Source: Xylanibacter rodentium
GTDB taxonomy: Bacteria; Bacteroidota; Bacteroidia; Bacteroidales; Bacteroidaceae
NCBI RefSeq assembly: GCF_013166575.1
Contig: NZ_JABKKE010000024.1
Span: 1-34,220 of the forward strand
Length of the DNA stretch: 34,220 bases
Reading direction: 5' to 3'
Positions 7,993 to 16,846 of the stretch are shown here, one piece after another (the first letter of the stretch is position 1; the number at the start of each line of letters is the position of its first letter). The position numbers and the translations under genes are program-made. The notes beneath the pieces are model-generated. The model saw only the letters and a list, made by a program, of their open reading frames with translations. It had not been told where the DNA came from and ran no database searches.

Positions 7993-10833
7993 CTACTTTA
8001 CGACGATGTTCACCATGCGTTTTGGAACGATGATGACCTTTACAATCTGTTTGCCCTCAAGATACTTCTGCGAGCGCTCGTCGACCATGACAGCGGCTTC
8101 TACGGTCTTGTTGTCCGCATCGGCGGCAAACATCATGTCGAACCGGCATTTGCCGTTGAAGGCAACGCCGAGTTTCACCGATGTCTCAACGAGATATTTC
8201 TCGTCGTGTACGGGCCATTGTGCATCGCACACACTACCCTCTCCGCCTGTGGCCTCCCACAGTTCCTCGGCGATGTGCGGGGCAAACGGTGCTATAAGTA
8301 CAACGAGAGTACGGAGCAGTTCGCGGTTGGTGCACTTCAGTTGTGTAAGTTCGTTGACGCATATCATGAATGCGGATATACTTGTGTTGTAGCTGAAGTT
8401 TTCGATGTCTTGCGTCACTTTCTTTATCAGTTTGTGTACAGACTTGAGCTGTTCGGGAGTCGCTTCACTGTCGTTCACCGTAAGTTCGTCGGTGCCTCTC
8501 TTGTAGAACAGTCCCCAGAACTTTTTCAGGAAGCGGTGACATCCGTCTATACCGTTGGTGTCCCATGGCTTGCTCTGTTCTACCGGTCCGAGGAACATCT
8601 CGTACAGACGCAGTGTGTCGGCACCGTATTTCCCGACAATCATGTCTGGATTGACGACGTTGTACATCGACTTCGACATCTTCTCGACAGCCCATCCGCA
8701 AACGTATTTGCCGTCTTCAAGCACGAACTCGGCATCGTTGTACTCCGGACGCCATGCCTTGAATGCCTCCACGTCGAGCACGTCTCCACTTACGATGTTC
8801 ACATCGACGTGTATAGGCGTGGTGTCGTAATTGTCCTTGAGTCCGAGCGAGACGAATGTGTTGGTGTCTTTGATGCGGTATACGAAGTTGCTGCGTCCCT
8901 GTATCATTCCTTGGTTTACGAGTTTTCCGAACGGCTCTTCCTTGCACGAATATCCGCAGTCGAACAGGAACTTGTTCCAGAATCGTGAATATATAAGGTG
9001 ACCCGTAGCGTGTTCCGTTCCACCGACATACAGGTCTACGCTCTTCCAGTATCCGTCGGCCTCCTTTCCGACCAGTGCCTCATGGTTGTGTGGGTCCATG
9101 TATCGCAGATAATAGGCTGAAGAGCCGGCAAATCCCGGCATGGTGTTGAGTTCGAGCGGGAACACGATGACGTTGTCAATGAGTGCGTTGTCCACCACTT
9201 TGTTGTTTTTTGTGTCCCATGCCCATCGTGTGGCGTGTCCCAGCGGCGGCTCTCCTGTCTCCGTGGGTAGGAACTTGGCCACTTCGGGCAGCTCGAGCGG
9301 CAGACATTCTTCGGGAATCATATACGGCATGCCTTCTTTATAGTAGACGGGGAACGGCTCGCCCCAATAGCGCTGACGTGAGAATATGGCGTCGCGCAGC
9401 CGGAAGTTTACCTTCACACGTCCCATGTCATGAGCCTTTACAAATTCCTTTGTCTTGGCGATGGCCTCCTTTACGGTGAGTCCGTTGAGCGAGAAACCGT
9501 CGATGGCCGTCTTGCCCTCGGCCGGCGAGTTCATCACGACGCCCTCTTTGGCGTCGAAGCTCTGCTCGCTTACGTCGGCACCTTCAATCAGCGGGACTAT
9601 CGGCAGGTTGAAATGGCGTGCAAAGGCATAGTCGCGCGAGTCGTGTGCAGGTACGGCCATGATGGCACCGGTACCGTAGCCGGCCAATACATATTCGGAT
9701 ATCCATACGGGAATTTTGTCGCCGGTGAATGGGTTGACGGCATATGAACCCGAGAATACACCTGTCACGCGGTGGTCGCTGATACGGTCGCGCTCGGTGC
9801 GTTTCTTTACATAAGCTATATATTCGTCTACGGCGGCACGCTGTTCGCCGGTAGTGAGCTGGTCGACAAGTTCGCTTTCGGGGGCCAGAACCATGAATGT
9901 TACGCCGAAGATGGTATCGGCGCGGGTTGTGAAGATAGTGAAGTCGATGTCACTGTCGGCCACTTTGAACAGCATCTCGGTACCTTCCGAACGGCCTATC
10001 CAGTTTTTCTGTGTCTCTTTCAGCGATTCGGTCCAGTCTATTGTCTCCAGACCGTCAAGCAGACGCTGTGCGTATGCCGATACTCGCAGACACCACTGGC
10101 GCATCTTTTTCTGCACGACCGGGTAGCCGCCGCGCTCACTGACACCGTCCACCACTTCGTCGTTGGCCAGTACTGTGCCTAGCTGCGGACACCAGTTGAC
10201 CATCGTCTCGCCGAGATATGCTATGCGGTAGTTCATCAGCACCTCCTGCCGGCGCTTCTCGTCCCACGAGTTCCATTCGTCGGCCGTAAAGTGCAGTTCC
10301 TCGGAACAGGCGGCGTTGAGTCCCTCGTTGCCGTATTTAGGGAAGGCGTCGGTAAGTTCATCTATTGGCCGGGCCTTTTTGCTGTCGTTGCAGTAATAGC
10401 TGTTGAACATCTTCTGGAATGCCCACTGTGTCCAGTGGTAATATTCAGGATCGCAGGTGCGTATCTCGCGGTCCCAGTCGAACGAGAAGCCTATCTTGTC
10501 CAGCTGTTCGCGGTAGCGCTTGATATTGGCGTCGGTAGTGATGGCCGGATGTTGTCCGGTCTGTATGGCGTACTGTTCGGCAGGCAGTCCGTATGCGTCG
10601 TATCCCATGGGGTTGAGCACGTTGAATCCCTGCAGACGCTTGTAGCGTGCGTATATGTCGCTGGCAATATATCCGAGCGGATGGCCAACATGCAGTCCTG
10701 CTCCCGACGGATAGGGGAACATGTTGAGCACGTAAAATTTCTTCTTGTCCTTATCTTCCTTTACCTTATAGGTATGTTGCTCCACCCACCGGCGTTGCCA
10801 TTTCCTTTCGATGTCTGTGAAATTATATTCCAT
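7993..10833 (-). CDS. leuS: Leucyl-tRNA synthetase
   Basis: LeuRS charges tRNA-Leu with leucine. The 946-residue product has the class I HIGH-type motif in [17 protein letters not shown] (HVGH at 48-51) and ANDEVVDG. An inserted editing domain follows, with [19 protein letters not shown] and [15 protein letters not shown], whose aspartates clear mischarged t[17 protein letters not shown] places KMSKS at about 718-722. The C-terminal anticodon-binding and LeuRS-specific domains complete the normal bacterial length. The ATG at 10833 gives the expected [13 protein letters not shown] start. A minus-strand -7 box (10881-10888) lies about 45 nt upstream. Transcription appears independent of the downstream operon because of the hairpin at 7931-7977. 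Confidence 0.98.
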   Translation of the reverse strand: MEYNFTDIERKWQRRWVEQHTYKVKEDKDKKKFYVLNMFPYPSGAGLHVGHPLGYIASDIYARYKRLQGFNVLNPMGYDAYGLPAEQYAIQTGQHPAITTDANIKRYREQLDKIGFSFDWDREIRTCDPEYYHWTQWAFQKMFNSYYCNDSKKARPIDELTDAFPKYGNEGLNAACSEELHFTADEWNSWDEKRRQEVLMNYRIAYLGETMVNWCPQLGTVLANDEVVDGVSERGGYPVVQKKMRQWCLRVSAYAQRLLDGLETIDWTESLKETQKNWIGRSEGTEMLFKVADSDIDFTIFTTRADTIFGVTFMVLAPESELVDQLTTGEQRAAVDEYIAYVKKRTERDRISDHRVTGVFSGSYAVNPFTGDKIPVWISEYVLAGYGTGAIMAVPAHDSRDYAFARHFNLPIVPLIEGADVSEQSFDAKEGVVMNSPAEGKTAIDGFSLNGLTVKEAIAKTKEFVKAHDMGRVKVNFRLRDAIFSRQRYWGEPFPVYYKEGMPYMIPEECLPLELPEVAKFLPTETGEPPLGHATRWAWDTKNNKVVDNALIDNVIVFPLELNTMPGFAGSSAYYLRYMDPHNHEALVGKEADGYWKSVDLYVGGTEHATGHLIYSRFWNKFLFDCGYSCKEEPFGKLVNQGMIQGRSNFVYRIKDTNTFVSLGLKDNYDTTPIHVDVNIVSGDVLDVEAFKAWRPEYNDAEFVLEDGKYVCGWAVEKMSKSMYNVVNPDMIVGKYGADTLRLYEMFLGPVEQSKPWDTNGIDGCHRFLKKFWGLFYKRGTDELTVNDSEATPEQLKSVHKLIKKVTQDIENFSYNTSISAFMICVNELTQLKCTNRELLRTLVVLIAPFAPHIAEELWEATGGEGSVCDAQWPVHDEKYLVETSVKLGVAFNGKCRFDMMFAADADNKTVEAAVMVDERSQKYLEGKQIVKVIIVPKRMVNIVVK

Positions 10834-10880
10834 ATTGTTCTTTATAGTTGTTTTTGTCGTCCCTTATATTTAATAATGTG

Positions 10881-10888
10881 CAAATGTA
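10881..10888 (-). promoter_or_regulatory. Candidate -7 box for leuS
   Basis: On the minus strand the bases read TACATTTG, matching the Bacteroidetes -7 consensus TAnnTTTG, 47 nt before the leuS start codon. No TTTG is found at the usual -33 distance, where there is only an A/T-rich stretch, so the call rests on one element. Confidence 0.4.
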
Positions 10889-10932
10889 CTACAAAAAAAA
10901 AAGAATTAAGAATAAAAGGGGAAAAAAATGGA

Positions 10933-10962
10933 AGCCCCCTATAATCCCCCAAAGGGGGATAT
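10933..10962. repeat. CCCCC-AAA-GGGGG palindromic repeat, copy 1
   Basis: AGCCCCCT-ATAAT-CCCCCAAAGGGGGAT forms a 5-bp GC stem with a 3-nt loop and the flanking ATAAT/ATAT. The same 25-30 bp unit recurs at 30864-30896, 30928-30952, 30994-31018 and 31060-31092, with a variant at 33456-33490 and a decayed one near 11146-11170. It is an interspersed palindromic repeat of this genome. Confidence 0.7.
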
Positions 10963-11109
10963 TGGGTGAAGGGTCTAAGATAGATGATATTGATTATCAT
11001 ACCCAATAAGTTGGTCAACAGAATTAAACTACATAATCGTCCGGACATAGGATTGGTGGGGAACTTTACGAAAAATTAGTGGGTTTAAATTTGCTTATTA
11101 GATGGATGC

Positions 11110-11170
11110 GCCCCCTACCATCCCAGGCAGGAAAGTATGCGCTCTGTATCCCCTTTGTGGGATTATAGGA
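11110..11170. repeat. Degenerate copies of the CCCCC/GGGGG repeat
   Basis: GCCCCCTACCATCCC and, 36 nt further on, TATCCCCTTTGTGGGATTAT followed by AGGAG resemble the two arms of the palindromic repeat seen at 30864-31092, with several substitutions. The 10834-11712 intergenic stretch otherwise contains no gene. Besides repeats it has a perfect hairpin CGAAAAAA (11247-11254)/TTTTTTCG (11259-11266). Confidence 0.45.
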
Positions 11171-11311
11171 GTATGAACATGTTTGATATATCTTTTACAA
11201 TCTTCTTCGTCGTTCGTCACGAAAACAACTTTTGTCGGCTACGGCCCGAAAAAAGCCATTTTTTCGTTAAAATAGGATGCGCTGACAATCAGACTGTTAC
11301 GGCTATATGAG

Positions 11312-11443
11312 CGAAATAAGGCCGTGTCAAGAAAGCAGAGAGGGTCTTTTCACCTTGCAATAAGGCCGTTATTGCATTGCGACGGCGGCCTCATTGCAAG
11401 GTGATAAGGCCGTTGCGGGAGTGCCGGGAGGCCCTTATTGCAA
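11312..11443. repeat. 22-bp-period palindromic array, six units centred on GGCC
   Basis: Six contiguous 22-bp units fill exactly 132 bp: 11312-11333, 11334-11355, 11356-11377, 11378-11399, 11400-11421 and 11422-11443. Each has GGCC (GGTC in the second) at position 9-12 or 10-13, so the centres are 21-23 bp apart. Unit 3 is itself a palindrome (TGCAATAA-GGCC-GTTATTGCA). Arms also pair across units: 18-nt arms at 11351-11368 and 11386-11403 match with one mismatch. Unlike CRISPR there are no unique spacers or conserved repeats of fixed sequence. A copy of AAGAAAGCAGAGAGGG at 11329-11344 recurs at 11469-11484 beyond the array. Confidence 0.65.
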
Positions 11444-11632
11444 GTTGACAACTCCGAAAACGTGTGTAAAGAAAGCAGAGAGGGCCTTACGGCTTTTCTA
11501 TTTCGAGAAAAAATATGTGCGTTTTTTTAAGAATAAAAATAACAAACTGAGGTTTGTTTACGCAAATTATGGCTGTTCTCCGTATTTGTCGTTGCAATTG
11601 GGAATATTCACGTTAATTTAATGAAACAAATG

Positions 11633-11662
11633 TTGGACATATCGTATTTTTATGTAATTTTG
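11633..11662 (+). promoter_or_regulatory. Bacteroidetes-type promoter
   Basis: TTG (11633-11635) and TAATTTTG (11655-11662) are separated by 19 bp, the consensus spacing for the housekeeping sigma factor of this phylum. Transcription would start about 11668, giving the gene at 11713 a leader of about 45 nt. Confidence 0.65.
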
Positions 11663-11712
11663 CATTATGAGATAAAAATATAAAGTCGTTAATAAACAAA
11701 AAGAAATTGATT

Positions 11713-12729
11713 ATGAACAAAATTTTACGCGTTTCTCTGATGGCAGCATTCATGCTTATCAGTAGTTTTTCTTTTGCCGATGCCTATAAGGTATTGACTT
11801 TTCCTGATGGAAACAGTAAAGAGATAAGTGCTTATACAGAGACATGGTCTGTTACACTTGAAAACTTTACATGGACCATTGAAAACTTCAACAACAACAA
11901 GAATGCCTGGGCGTACATCAAGTGCGGACGCAAGAACAATGCGTCGGTGGCACATATCAGTACTGCGGATGCCATGGACAAAGCTATAGGAAGTATTGTC
12001 GTTACTATAGACCAGATGACTGTGAGCAAGGTCAATTCTATTTCGTTGACAGTGGCTTCGGACAAGGATTTCAATAATGTTGTTGAGAAAATGGATGCTG
12101 AGACGATAGCTAAGGGTGACCTTACGTTCAAAGTAAGCAAGACGGCTGCGAATCTGTATTATAAACTTACTTTTGACTGTCAGGCGGGTAGTTCCAATGG
12201 ACTGATTCAGATATCCAAGGTGTCATACTATGAGGTTGGTAATGATCCTATTATCGTTGACATAACAAATACTCCCGAGACAGCTTACAGTGTAGCTAAG
12301 GCTCATGAGCTGATTGCTGCCGGAGAAGGACTTGCTGCAAATGTATATGTAAAAGGTTATATATCGGAAATATCCGAGGTTTCAACTTCTTATGGAAACG
12401 CAACATATTACATCAGTGACACCAAAACTACTGATAACCAGCTTTATGTGTTCCGTGGTTACTATCTTGACGGAGAAAAGTTTACGGCTGAAGACCAAAT
12501 CAAGGTAGGCGATGAGGTTATCGTTTACGGTCAGCTCTCTATTTACAACGGTAACGGCCAGATTGGCACTGGAAGTTCCATTTATTCCATCAACAACGTA
12601 ACTGCCGGTATAGGCAGCTTAGAAGTTGCCGATAAGGCTGACGCCATCTACAATCTGTCGGGCCAACGTCTGTCAAAGCCAGCGAAGGGTATCAATATCA
12701 TCGGCGGCAAGAAAGTCGTTGTGAAGTAA
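11713..12729 (+). CDS. Secreted protein with OB-fold-like domain and short C-terminal sorting-type tail
   Basis: A signal peptide (about 1-24, hydrophobic core LMAAFMLISSFSF, then ADA) begins a 338-residue protein. Residues 25-170 are beta-rich and unrecognised. The segment from AYSVAKAHELIAAGEG through NVYVKGYISEIS, ATYYISDT and IKVGDEVIVYGQLSIYNGNGQI resembles the OB-fold domains common in secreted Bacteroidota proteins. The end, IYNLSGQRLSKPAKGINIIG plus GKKVVVK, is the short tail found on many Prevotella extracellular proteins. It is akin to T9SS sorting domains, linking the gene functionally to porZ. The frame allows a TTG at 11707, but the ATG at 11713 gives the better signal peptide. 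Molecular function is unknown. Confidence 0.75.
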   Translation: MNKILRVSLMAAFMLISSFSFADAYKVLTFPDGNSKEISAYTETWSVTLENFTWTIENFNNNKNAWAYIKCGRKNNASVAHISTADAMDKAIGSIVVTIDQMTVSKVNSISLTVASDKDFNNVVEKMDAETIAKGDLTFKVSKTAANLYYKLTFDCQAGSSNGLIQISKVSYYEVGNDPIIVDITNTPETAYSVAKAHELIAAGEGLAANVYVKGYISEISEVSTSYGNATYYISDTKTTDNQLYVFRGYYLDGEKFTAEDQIKVGDEVIVYGQLSIYNGNGQIGTGSSIYSINNVTAGIGSLEVADKADAIYNLSGQRLSKPAKGINIIGGKKVVVK

Positions 12730-12748
12730 TGTACAGCAGATAAATAAT

Positions 12749-12833
12749 CAGGGGCAAATACTTGTATCTCCCGTTTTTCATATTGATAGGCAATATCAAT
12801 ATTTCGGGCAGCAGATACAGGTGTTTGCCCCTG
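12749..12833 (+). terminator. Long stem-loop between the two secreted-protein genes
   Basis: The 21-nt arms at 12749-12769 and 12813-12833 pair throughout if two G-U wobbles are allowed. Between them CCCG/CGGG and ATTGATA/TATCAAT add further pairing, so almost the whole 85 nt folds. It starts 20 nt after the stop at 12729. It is either a terminator or a processing stem separating two related genes. Confidence 0.6.
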
Positions 12834-12860
12834 TTGCATCCTATTTACAGATATTTGTTT

Positions 12861-14375
12861 ATGAAAATACAATCTATACATTTTATTTTTGCATTGGTAT
12901 TCGTGCCGCTGGTGTTGTGCACGGTCAACGTAAGGGCGAATGCTTTGTCCTTTGTCACTGGAGCAACGGGTATTGAAAAAGCCGATGCGGCCGCCTCTCC
13001 GGCAGTGGAGATAACACTTGAAAAGATGCCTGCGGCCGCCTCTCCGGTACCTATAAACACCACCACCGTGCTGTGCAAGTTCAAGGTGGTGGCCACAGAT
13101 CTGCCGGCCGCCGCGCCAATCTATCTCACCGGTGGCGACGCAGCTTTCAGCACGAGCCACACGGAGATACCGGCCGGCACGTCGACAACAGAGGTTGTAG
13201 TGTCTGTAACCCCATCTACCTTGGGCACGCACAAAGGTGGCATAGCGTTCGATTTCGACGGTATAAATCCGGAGTTCAACCAGGCATATTCGCTGAATGT
13301 CAAGGCTTACGACCCGGACCATCTGCCCACGATAACGCTCAGCCGCAGCGAGGTAGAGCTTGAGGCGCGTGTTGGCTCTTCGGCCGAGGCCGAGCTGACG
13401 GTTACACCCTCATACTGCTTTGACTATATCAACGTGAAGGCCGGTGAGGCGCAGAACACAGGGCTTATAGTCAGCAGTACGCTGTTTCTGCCCAACCTCG
13501 GTGAACAGAAATTCCGCATCACCTTCCGCCCAAAGACCGAGGGAACCGTCACACAGACATACACATTCACCACGACCATGGGCGAGCCGGTAGTGCTCGC
13601 CGTGACGGCCCGTGCAACGGGTGACATCGAGCCTGAACCTGTAGAGGGCGACGAACTGGTGCTCGACGGCTCTGCACCGTTGGCGTTCTACGAACAGACT
13701 TTCGACGACGTCGCAGAGCACAACAAGCCTCTGCACATAGCCGGATGGACCAACGTGGCCGAGAACGGCACACGTGCATGGTGGGGATATACGTCTTCTG
13801 GTGACGAACCGTTCACTGCTGCCAAGGCCACTCTCTACGACTCGAAGGTGGCCGAGACCGACGGCACCGCGGCAAGCATGCTTCTTGTCAGTCCGGCACT
13901 CGATTACAGGAATGCAAAAGGAAAGATGCTCGAATTTCGTCTGATGGGGCAGTTCCTTCATGACGACCAGGAAGAAAAACTAGATGTATGTCTCGTCGAA
14001 CTGATTGACGGCAAGCCGTATATATATCCAATGCAGGGTTTCGGTATTCCGGCCAAAGCCGACGAGAGCGGCAACTGGATACCTTACGAGGTGGATTTGA
14101 GCGTGGTTGAAGATATGCCCGACGTGTTCTTCATCGGATTCCGCCTTTCCGCCAAGCGTTGCGCAGCTTCGTCGGCAACATATTATATTGACGACTTCAA
14201 GTGGGGCAGGGAGAAGACCGCTGACGGTATAATCTCCGTAAAGGGCGGCACATGTGACGACAATGCCGTATATAATATGCAGGGTGTGCGCGTTCTTGAC
14301 AAAGCCACGCCGGAATCGCTGCATACCCTCGTTCCGGGAATATACATATACATGGGACAGAAGATAAGGATTTAA
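12861..14375 (+). CDS. Secreted multidomain protein with Ig-like repeats, jelly-roll (choice-of-anchor J-like) domain and C-terminal tail
   Basis: The 504-residue protein starts at ATG 12861, which yields a clean signal peptide (KIQSIHFIFALVFVPLVLCT...RANA). An upstream in-frame ATG at 12762 lies inside the stem-loop and is unlikely. Two beta-sandwich segments follow: VEITLEKMPAAASPVPINTT to NVKAYDP, and PTITLSRSEVELEARVGSSA to VTARATG. They look like BACON/Ig-like modules. A domain from FYEQTFDDVAEHNKPLHIAG to YIDDFKWG has the FDD...W...SPALDY...YYIDDF pattern of choice-of-anchor J domains. It ends AVYNMQGVRVLDKA...GIYIYMGQKIRI, a T9SS-like tail. Probably exported or surface-bound; ligand unknown. 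Confidence 0.7.
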   Translation: MKIQSIHFIFALVFVPLVLCTVNVRANALSFVTGATGIEKADAAASPAVEITLEKMPAAASPVPINTTTVLCKFKVVATDLPAAAPIYLTGGDAAFSTSHTEIPAGTSTTEVVVSVTPSTLGTHKGGIAFDFDGINPEFNQAYSLNVKAYDPDHLPTITLSRSEVELEARVGSSAEAELTVTPSYCFDYINVKAGEAQNTGLIVSSTLFLPNLGEQKFRITFRPKTEGTVTQTYTFTTTMGEPVVLAVTARATGDIEPEPVEGDELVLDGSAPLAFYEQTFDDVAEHNKPLHIAGWTNVAENGTRAWWGYTSSGDEPFTAAKATLYDSKVAETDGTAASMLLVSPALDYRNAKGKMLEFRLMGQFLHDDQEEKLDVCLVELIDGKPYIYPMQGFGIPAKADESGNWIPYEVDLSVVEDMPDVFFIGFRLSAKRCAASSATYYIDDFKWGREKTADGIISVKGGTCDDNAVYNMQGVRVLDKATPESLHTLVPGIYIYMGQKIRI

Positions 14376-14560
14376 GTTTTTCTTTTTGGGAGTTATCGGA
14401 AGTTAAAGGAGTTATCGCTCCCTGCGGTCGCTCAGGAGTTAAAGACAATGGCAACATAAAGTCTTCAAGCTTGATGTCTTGAAAGCATTTGTCTTTAACT
14501 CCTGAGCGACCGCAGGGAGCGATAACTCCTTTAACTTCCGATAACTCCCAAAGAAAAACT
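14375..14560. repeat. Large inverted repeat with 71-73-bp arms
   Basis: The left arm 14375-14447 and right arm 14490-14560 are reverse complements over their whole length, apart from a 2-nt difference in a T-run. The loop is about 42 nt and contains the palindrome TCAAGCTTGA. Within each arm GGAGTTATCG, GTTAAAG and AGGAGTT recur, and CGCTCCCTGCGGTCGCTCAG forms the GC-rich centre. It begins at the stop codon of the preceding gene and ends 9 nt before the next promoter. No coding capacity is seen. It may be a MITE-like insertion and would act as a strong terminator. Confidence 0.85.
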
Positions 14561-14568
14561 CCCAAACC

Positions 14569-14600
14569 TTTTGCTATCCAGTTGATTTTCTTTAATTTTG
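14569..14600 (+). promoter_or_regulatory. Bacteroidetes-type promoter for the CoA-transferase gene
   Basis: TTTTG (14569-14573) and TAATTTTG (14593-14600) are 19 bp apart, an excellent match to the phylum consensus, and are followed by CAAC. Start of transcription about 14606, 36 nt before the ATG at 14642. Confidence 0.75.
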
Positions 14601-14641
14601 CAACGATTATACGAATTTAACTTAATTATAATATACATAAT

Positions 14642-16147
14642 ATGGCTTATACACGTATGACAGCTGCCGAAGCCGCAGCACTGATTAAGAACGGAGAGAA
14701 TATCGCCCTCAGCGGATTCACCCCATCGGGTGCCGCCAAGGCTGTCACCAAGGAACTGGCGAAGGTTGCCGAGGCAGAGCATGCAGCGGGACGCAACTTT
14801 CAGGTAGGTATTTTTACGGGAGCATCTACCGGACAAAGCACTGATGGTGATCTGGCTAATGCCCACGCTATCCGTTACCGTGCCCCTTACACTACAAATT
14901 CCGACTTCCGCAAGCATGTCAACATGGGTGAGATAGCCTATAATGATATTCATCTGAGCCAGATGGCGCAGGAACTGCGGTACGGATTCATGGGGCAGGT
15001 GGATTGGGCCATACTCGAAGTGTGTGACATCGAGGAGGGCGAGACCACGTGTAAGGCTTATCTTACGTCGGCCGGAGGTATAAGCCCGACGGCAGCACGT
15101 CTGGCCAAACATGTCATTCTGGAGCACAACACGTTCCACAGTACGGGTGCAAAATATCTGCATGACGTATACGAGCTGCAGGATCCGCCGTTGCGTCAGC
15201 CTATTCCGCTGACAAACGTCAGTGACCGTATAGGCAAGCCCTACGTTGAAATTGATGCCCGAAAAATAGTAGGAGTGGTAGAATGTAACATTCCCGATGA
15301 GGCGCGTGCCTTTAAAGACCTTGACCCGGTGACGACAAAGATAGGTATGAACGTGGCCGAATTTCTTGTAGCTGATATGAAGCGCGGCATCATTCCCCAG
15401 TCGTTCCTGCCACTGCAGAGTGGTGTAGGCTCTACGGCCAATGCCATTTTGGCCGCTCTGAGTCAGGACAAGAACGTACCCGATTTCAATATCTTCACCG
15501 AGGTGCTTCAGGATGCCGTGGTGGACATGATGCTCGAAGGACGTGTCAAGGATGCTTCGGCCTGTTCGCTGACGGTGACGAACGAGAGTCTGATGAAGGT
15601 GTACGATAATATTGACTATTTCAGAAAGCATCTTACGTTGCGTCAGAGCGAAATTTCAAATTCGCCGGAGCTTATCCGCCGTTTGGGAGTCATCGCCATC
15701 AACACTGCCCTTGAGGTTGATATCTACGGCAATGCCAACTCAACTCATATCAGCGGCACGAAGATGATGAACGGCATCGGCGGTTCGGGCGACTTCGAGC
15801 GCAATGCCTACATATCAATCTTCACTTGCCCGTCGGTGGCGAAGGGTGGTCTGATAAGTTCTGTGGTGCCGATGGTGAGTCATCATGACCATTCGGAGCA
15901 CGATGTCAATATCATAGTCACGGAGCAGGGTGTGGCCGACCTCAGGGGCAAGAGTCCGATGCAGCGTGCCGAATGCATCATCGAGAACTGTGCACATCCT
16001 GACTATCGCCAGTTGCTGTGGGATTATCTCAAGATTGCTTGTGGCGGACATACCAGACATTGCCTGTCGGCTGCTTTCGCTATGCACGACACGCTGGGCC
16101 GCAAGGGCGACATGCGTCTGACGGACTATGCGGAGTATGTGAAGTAG
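14642..16147 (+). CDS. Succinyl-CoA:acetate (or propionate) CoA-transferase / acetyl-CoA hydrolase family
   Basis: The 501-residue product covers the whole acetyl-CoA hydrolase/transferase family, class I CoA-transferase type. Residues 25-60 hold the N-terminal GFTPSGAAKAVTKEL and VGIFTGASTG. IFTEVLQDAVVDMM (284-297) contains E287, corresponding to the catalytic glutamate of AarC-type succinyl-CoA:acetate CoA-transferases. GIGGSGDFERNAYISIF lies in the C-terminal half. In succinate-forming anaerobes such enzymes release acetate or propionate while moving CoA to succinate. Without propionate-pathway genes nearby, the substrate stays open. It is monocistronic, between two inverted repeats, with its own strong promoter. 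Cytoplasmic. Confidence 0.88.
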   Translation: MAYTRMTAAEAAALIKNGENIALSGFTPSGAAKAVTKELAKVAEAEHAAGRNFQVGIFTGASTGQSTDGDLANAHAIRYRAPYTTNSDFRKHVNMGEIAYNDIHLSQMAQELRYGFMGQVDWAILEVCDIEEGETTCKAYLTSAGGISPTAARLAKHVILEHNTFHSTGAKYLHDVYELQDPPLRQPIPLTNVSDRIGKPYVEIDARKIVGVVECNIPDEARAFKDLDPVTTKIGMNVAEFLVADMKRGIIPQSFLPLQSGVGSTANAILAALSQDKNVPDFNIFTEVLQDAVVDMMLEGRVKDASACSLTVTNESLMKVYDNIDYFRKHLTLRQSEISNSPELIRRLGVIAINTALEVDIYGNANSTHISGTKMMNGIGGSGDFERNAYISIFTCPSVAKGGLISSVVPMVSHHDHSEHDVNIIVTEQGVADLRGKSPMQRAECIIENCAHPDYRQLLWDYLKIACGGHTRHCLSAAFAMHDTLGRKGDMRLTDYAEYVK

Positions 16148-16152
16148 GGTCT

Positions 16153-16275
16153 TTTAAGTTCAGAAGCCAGAGTGATGAGTGAAGAGGTATGATTACCTTT
16201 GTTTAAGGATGGATGTATTACATAAACAAAGGTAATCATACCTCTTCGTTCTTCACCCTAAACTCTGAACTTAAA
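16153..16275. terminator. Bidirectional terminator / nested inverted repeat
   Basis: A perfect 25-bp stem (16181-16205 with 16223-16247, 17-nt loop) is nested in an outer perfect 12-bp stem (TTTAAGTTCAGA 16153-16164, TCTGAACTTAAA 16264-16275). It lies exactly between the convergent CoA-transferase gene and the membrane-protein gene. The outer right arm includes the latter's stop codon at 16271. It can terminate from both sides, though it is longer than needed for that. Confidence 0.75.
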
Positions 16276-16846
16276 TACTGTCTATCTGTTCCATAATATC
16301 ACGGTATTTACGTTGTATTTTCTTGTGCATGGCGAAGCCCGCGATAGCACCGATACTTCCGCCTATGCCGGTACTTATGGCAAAGTATGTGAAGTCAGGC
16401 AGTGACATAGCCTCAATCTCCATCCATGCCAGCCATACTATGATGAGCGGTATGCCTATTTTCAGCCAGTCGGCATCCATCTTCATGGCACGTGCTATCT
16501 CTCGTCCGGCTTTTACAAGATTCTCTTCATATATGAAGTCGCGGTTGAGTGCCCGCATGTTATAGAATGTGTAGATGGCGGCGATAAGCATGAAGATGCT
16601 CGTGAATATCCATAGATATATGGAGAAATTATAAATCCGTATCATGAAAAAGTAGCAATATGGTACCATCAGAACACATACCGTCATGCATAATATATAT
16701 CTTCTGCGTATCCACGATGAACTGTTTCTCATTGCGCGTCGTAATATACGGTCGTTGATTATCGTCTGTTTGTCGAGTTCTTTTCTAAGCTCGGCCATAT
16801 TACGGCGCATATCTTCCATTTCGTTTAAGTTTTCCATTGTGTTCAA
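16271..16846 (-). CDS. Membrane protein with N-terminal coiled coil, downstream of an ECF sigma factor
   Basis: I do not recognise a named family. The 191-residue protein has a charged, heptad-like N-terminus (about 4-35, NEMEDMRRNMAELRKELDKQ) predicted to be a cytoplasmic coiled coil. It then has four hydrophobic segments in two pairs (about 50-70, 75-97, 130-150, 153-172) and a short basic tail. It follows the sigma-factor gene by 157 nt on the same strand. Anti-sigma factors often occupy this position, but a typical single-helix anti-sigma or a zinc-binding motif is missing. It could still hold the sigma factor at the membrane through the coil. A second ATG three codons in is possible. Confidence 0.7.
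   Translation of the reverse strand: MNTMENLNEMEDMRRNMAELRKELDKQTIINDRILRRAMRNSSSWIRRRYILCMTVCVLMVPYCYFFMIRIYNFSIYLWIFTSIFMLIAAIYTFYNMRALNRDFIYEENLVKAGREIARAMKMDADWLKIGIPLIIVWLAWMEIEAMSLPDFTYFAISTGIGGSIGAIAGFAMHKKIQRKYRDIMEQIDSI

Noticed and set aside
11312..11484. CRISPR array
   Set aside because: Repeat units are contiguous and mutually divergent, lack unique spacers, and no cas genes are present.
14197..14565. ORF covering the large inverted repeat on the minus strand
   Set aside because: It starts inside the repeat and ends in antisense sequence of the secreted-protein gene; no homologous pattern.
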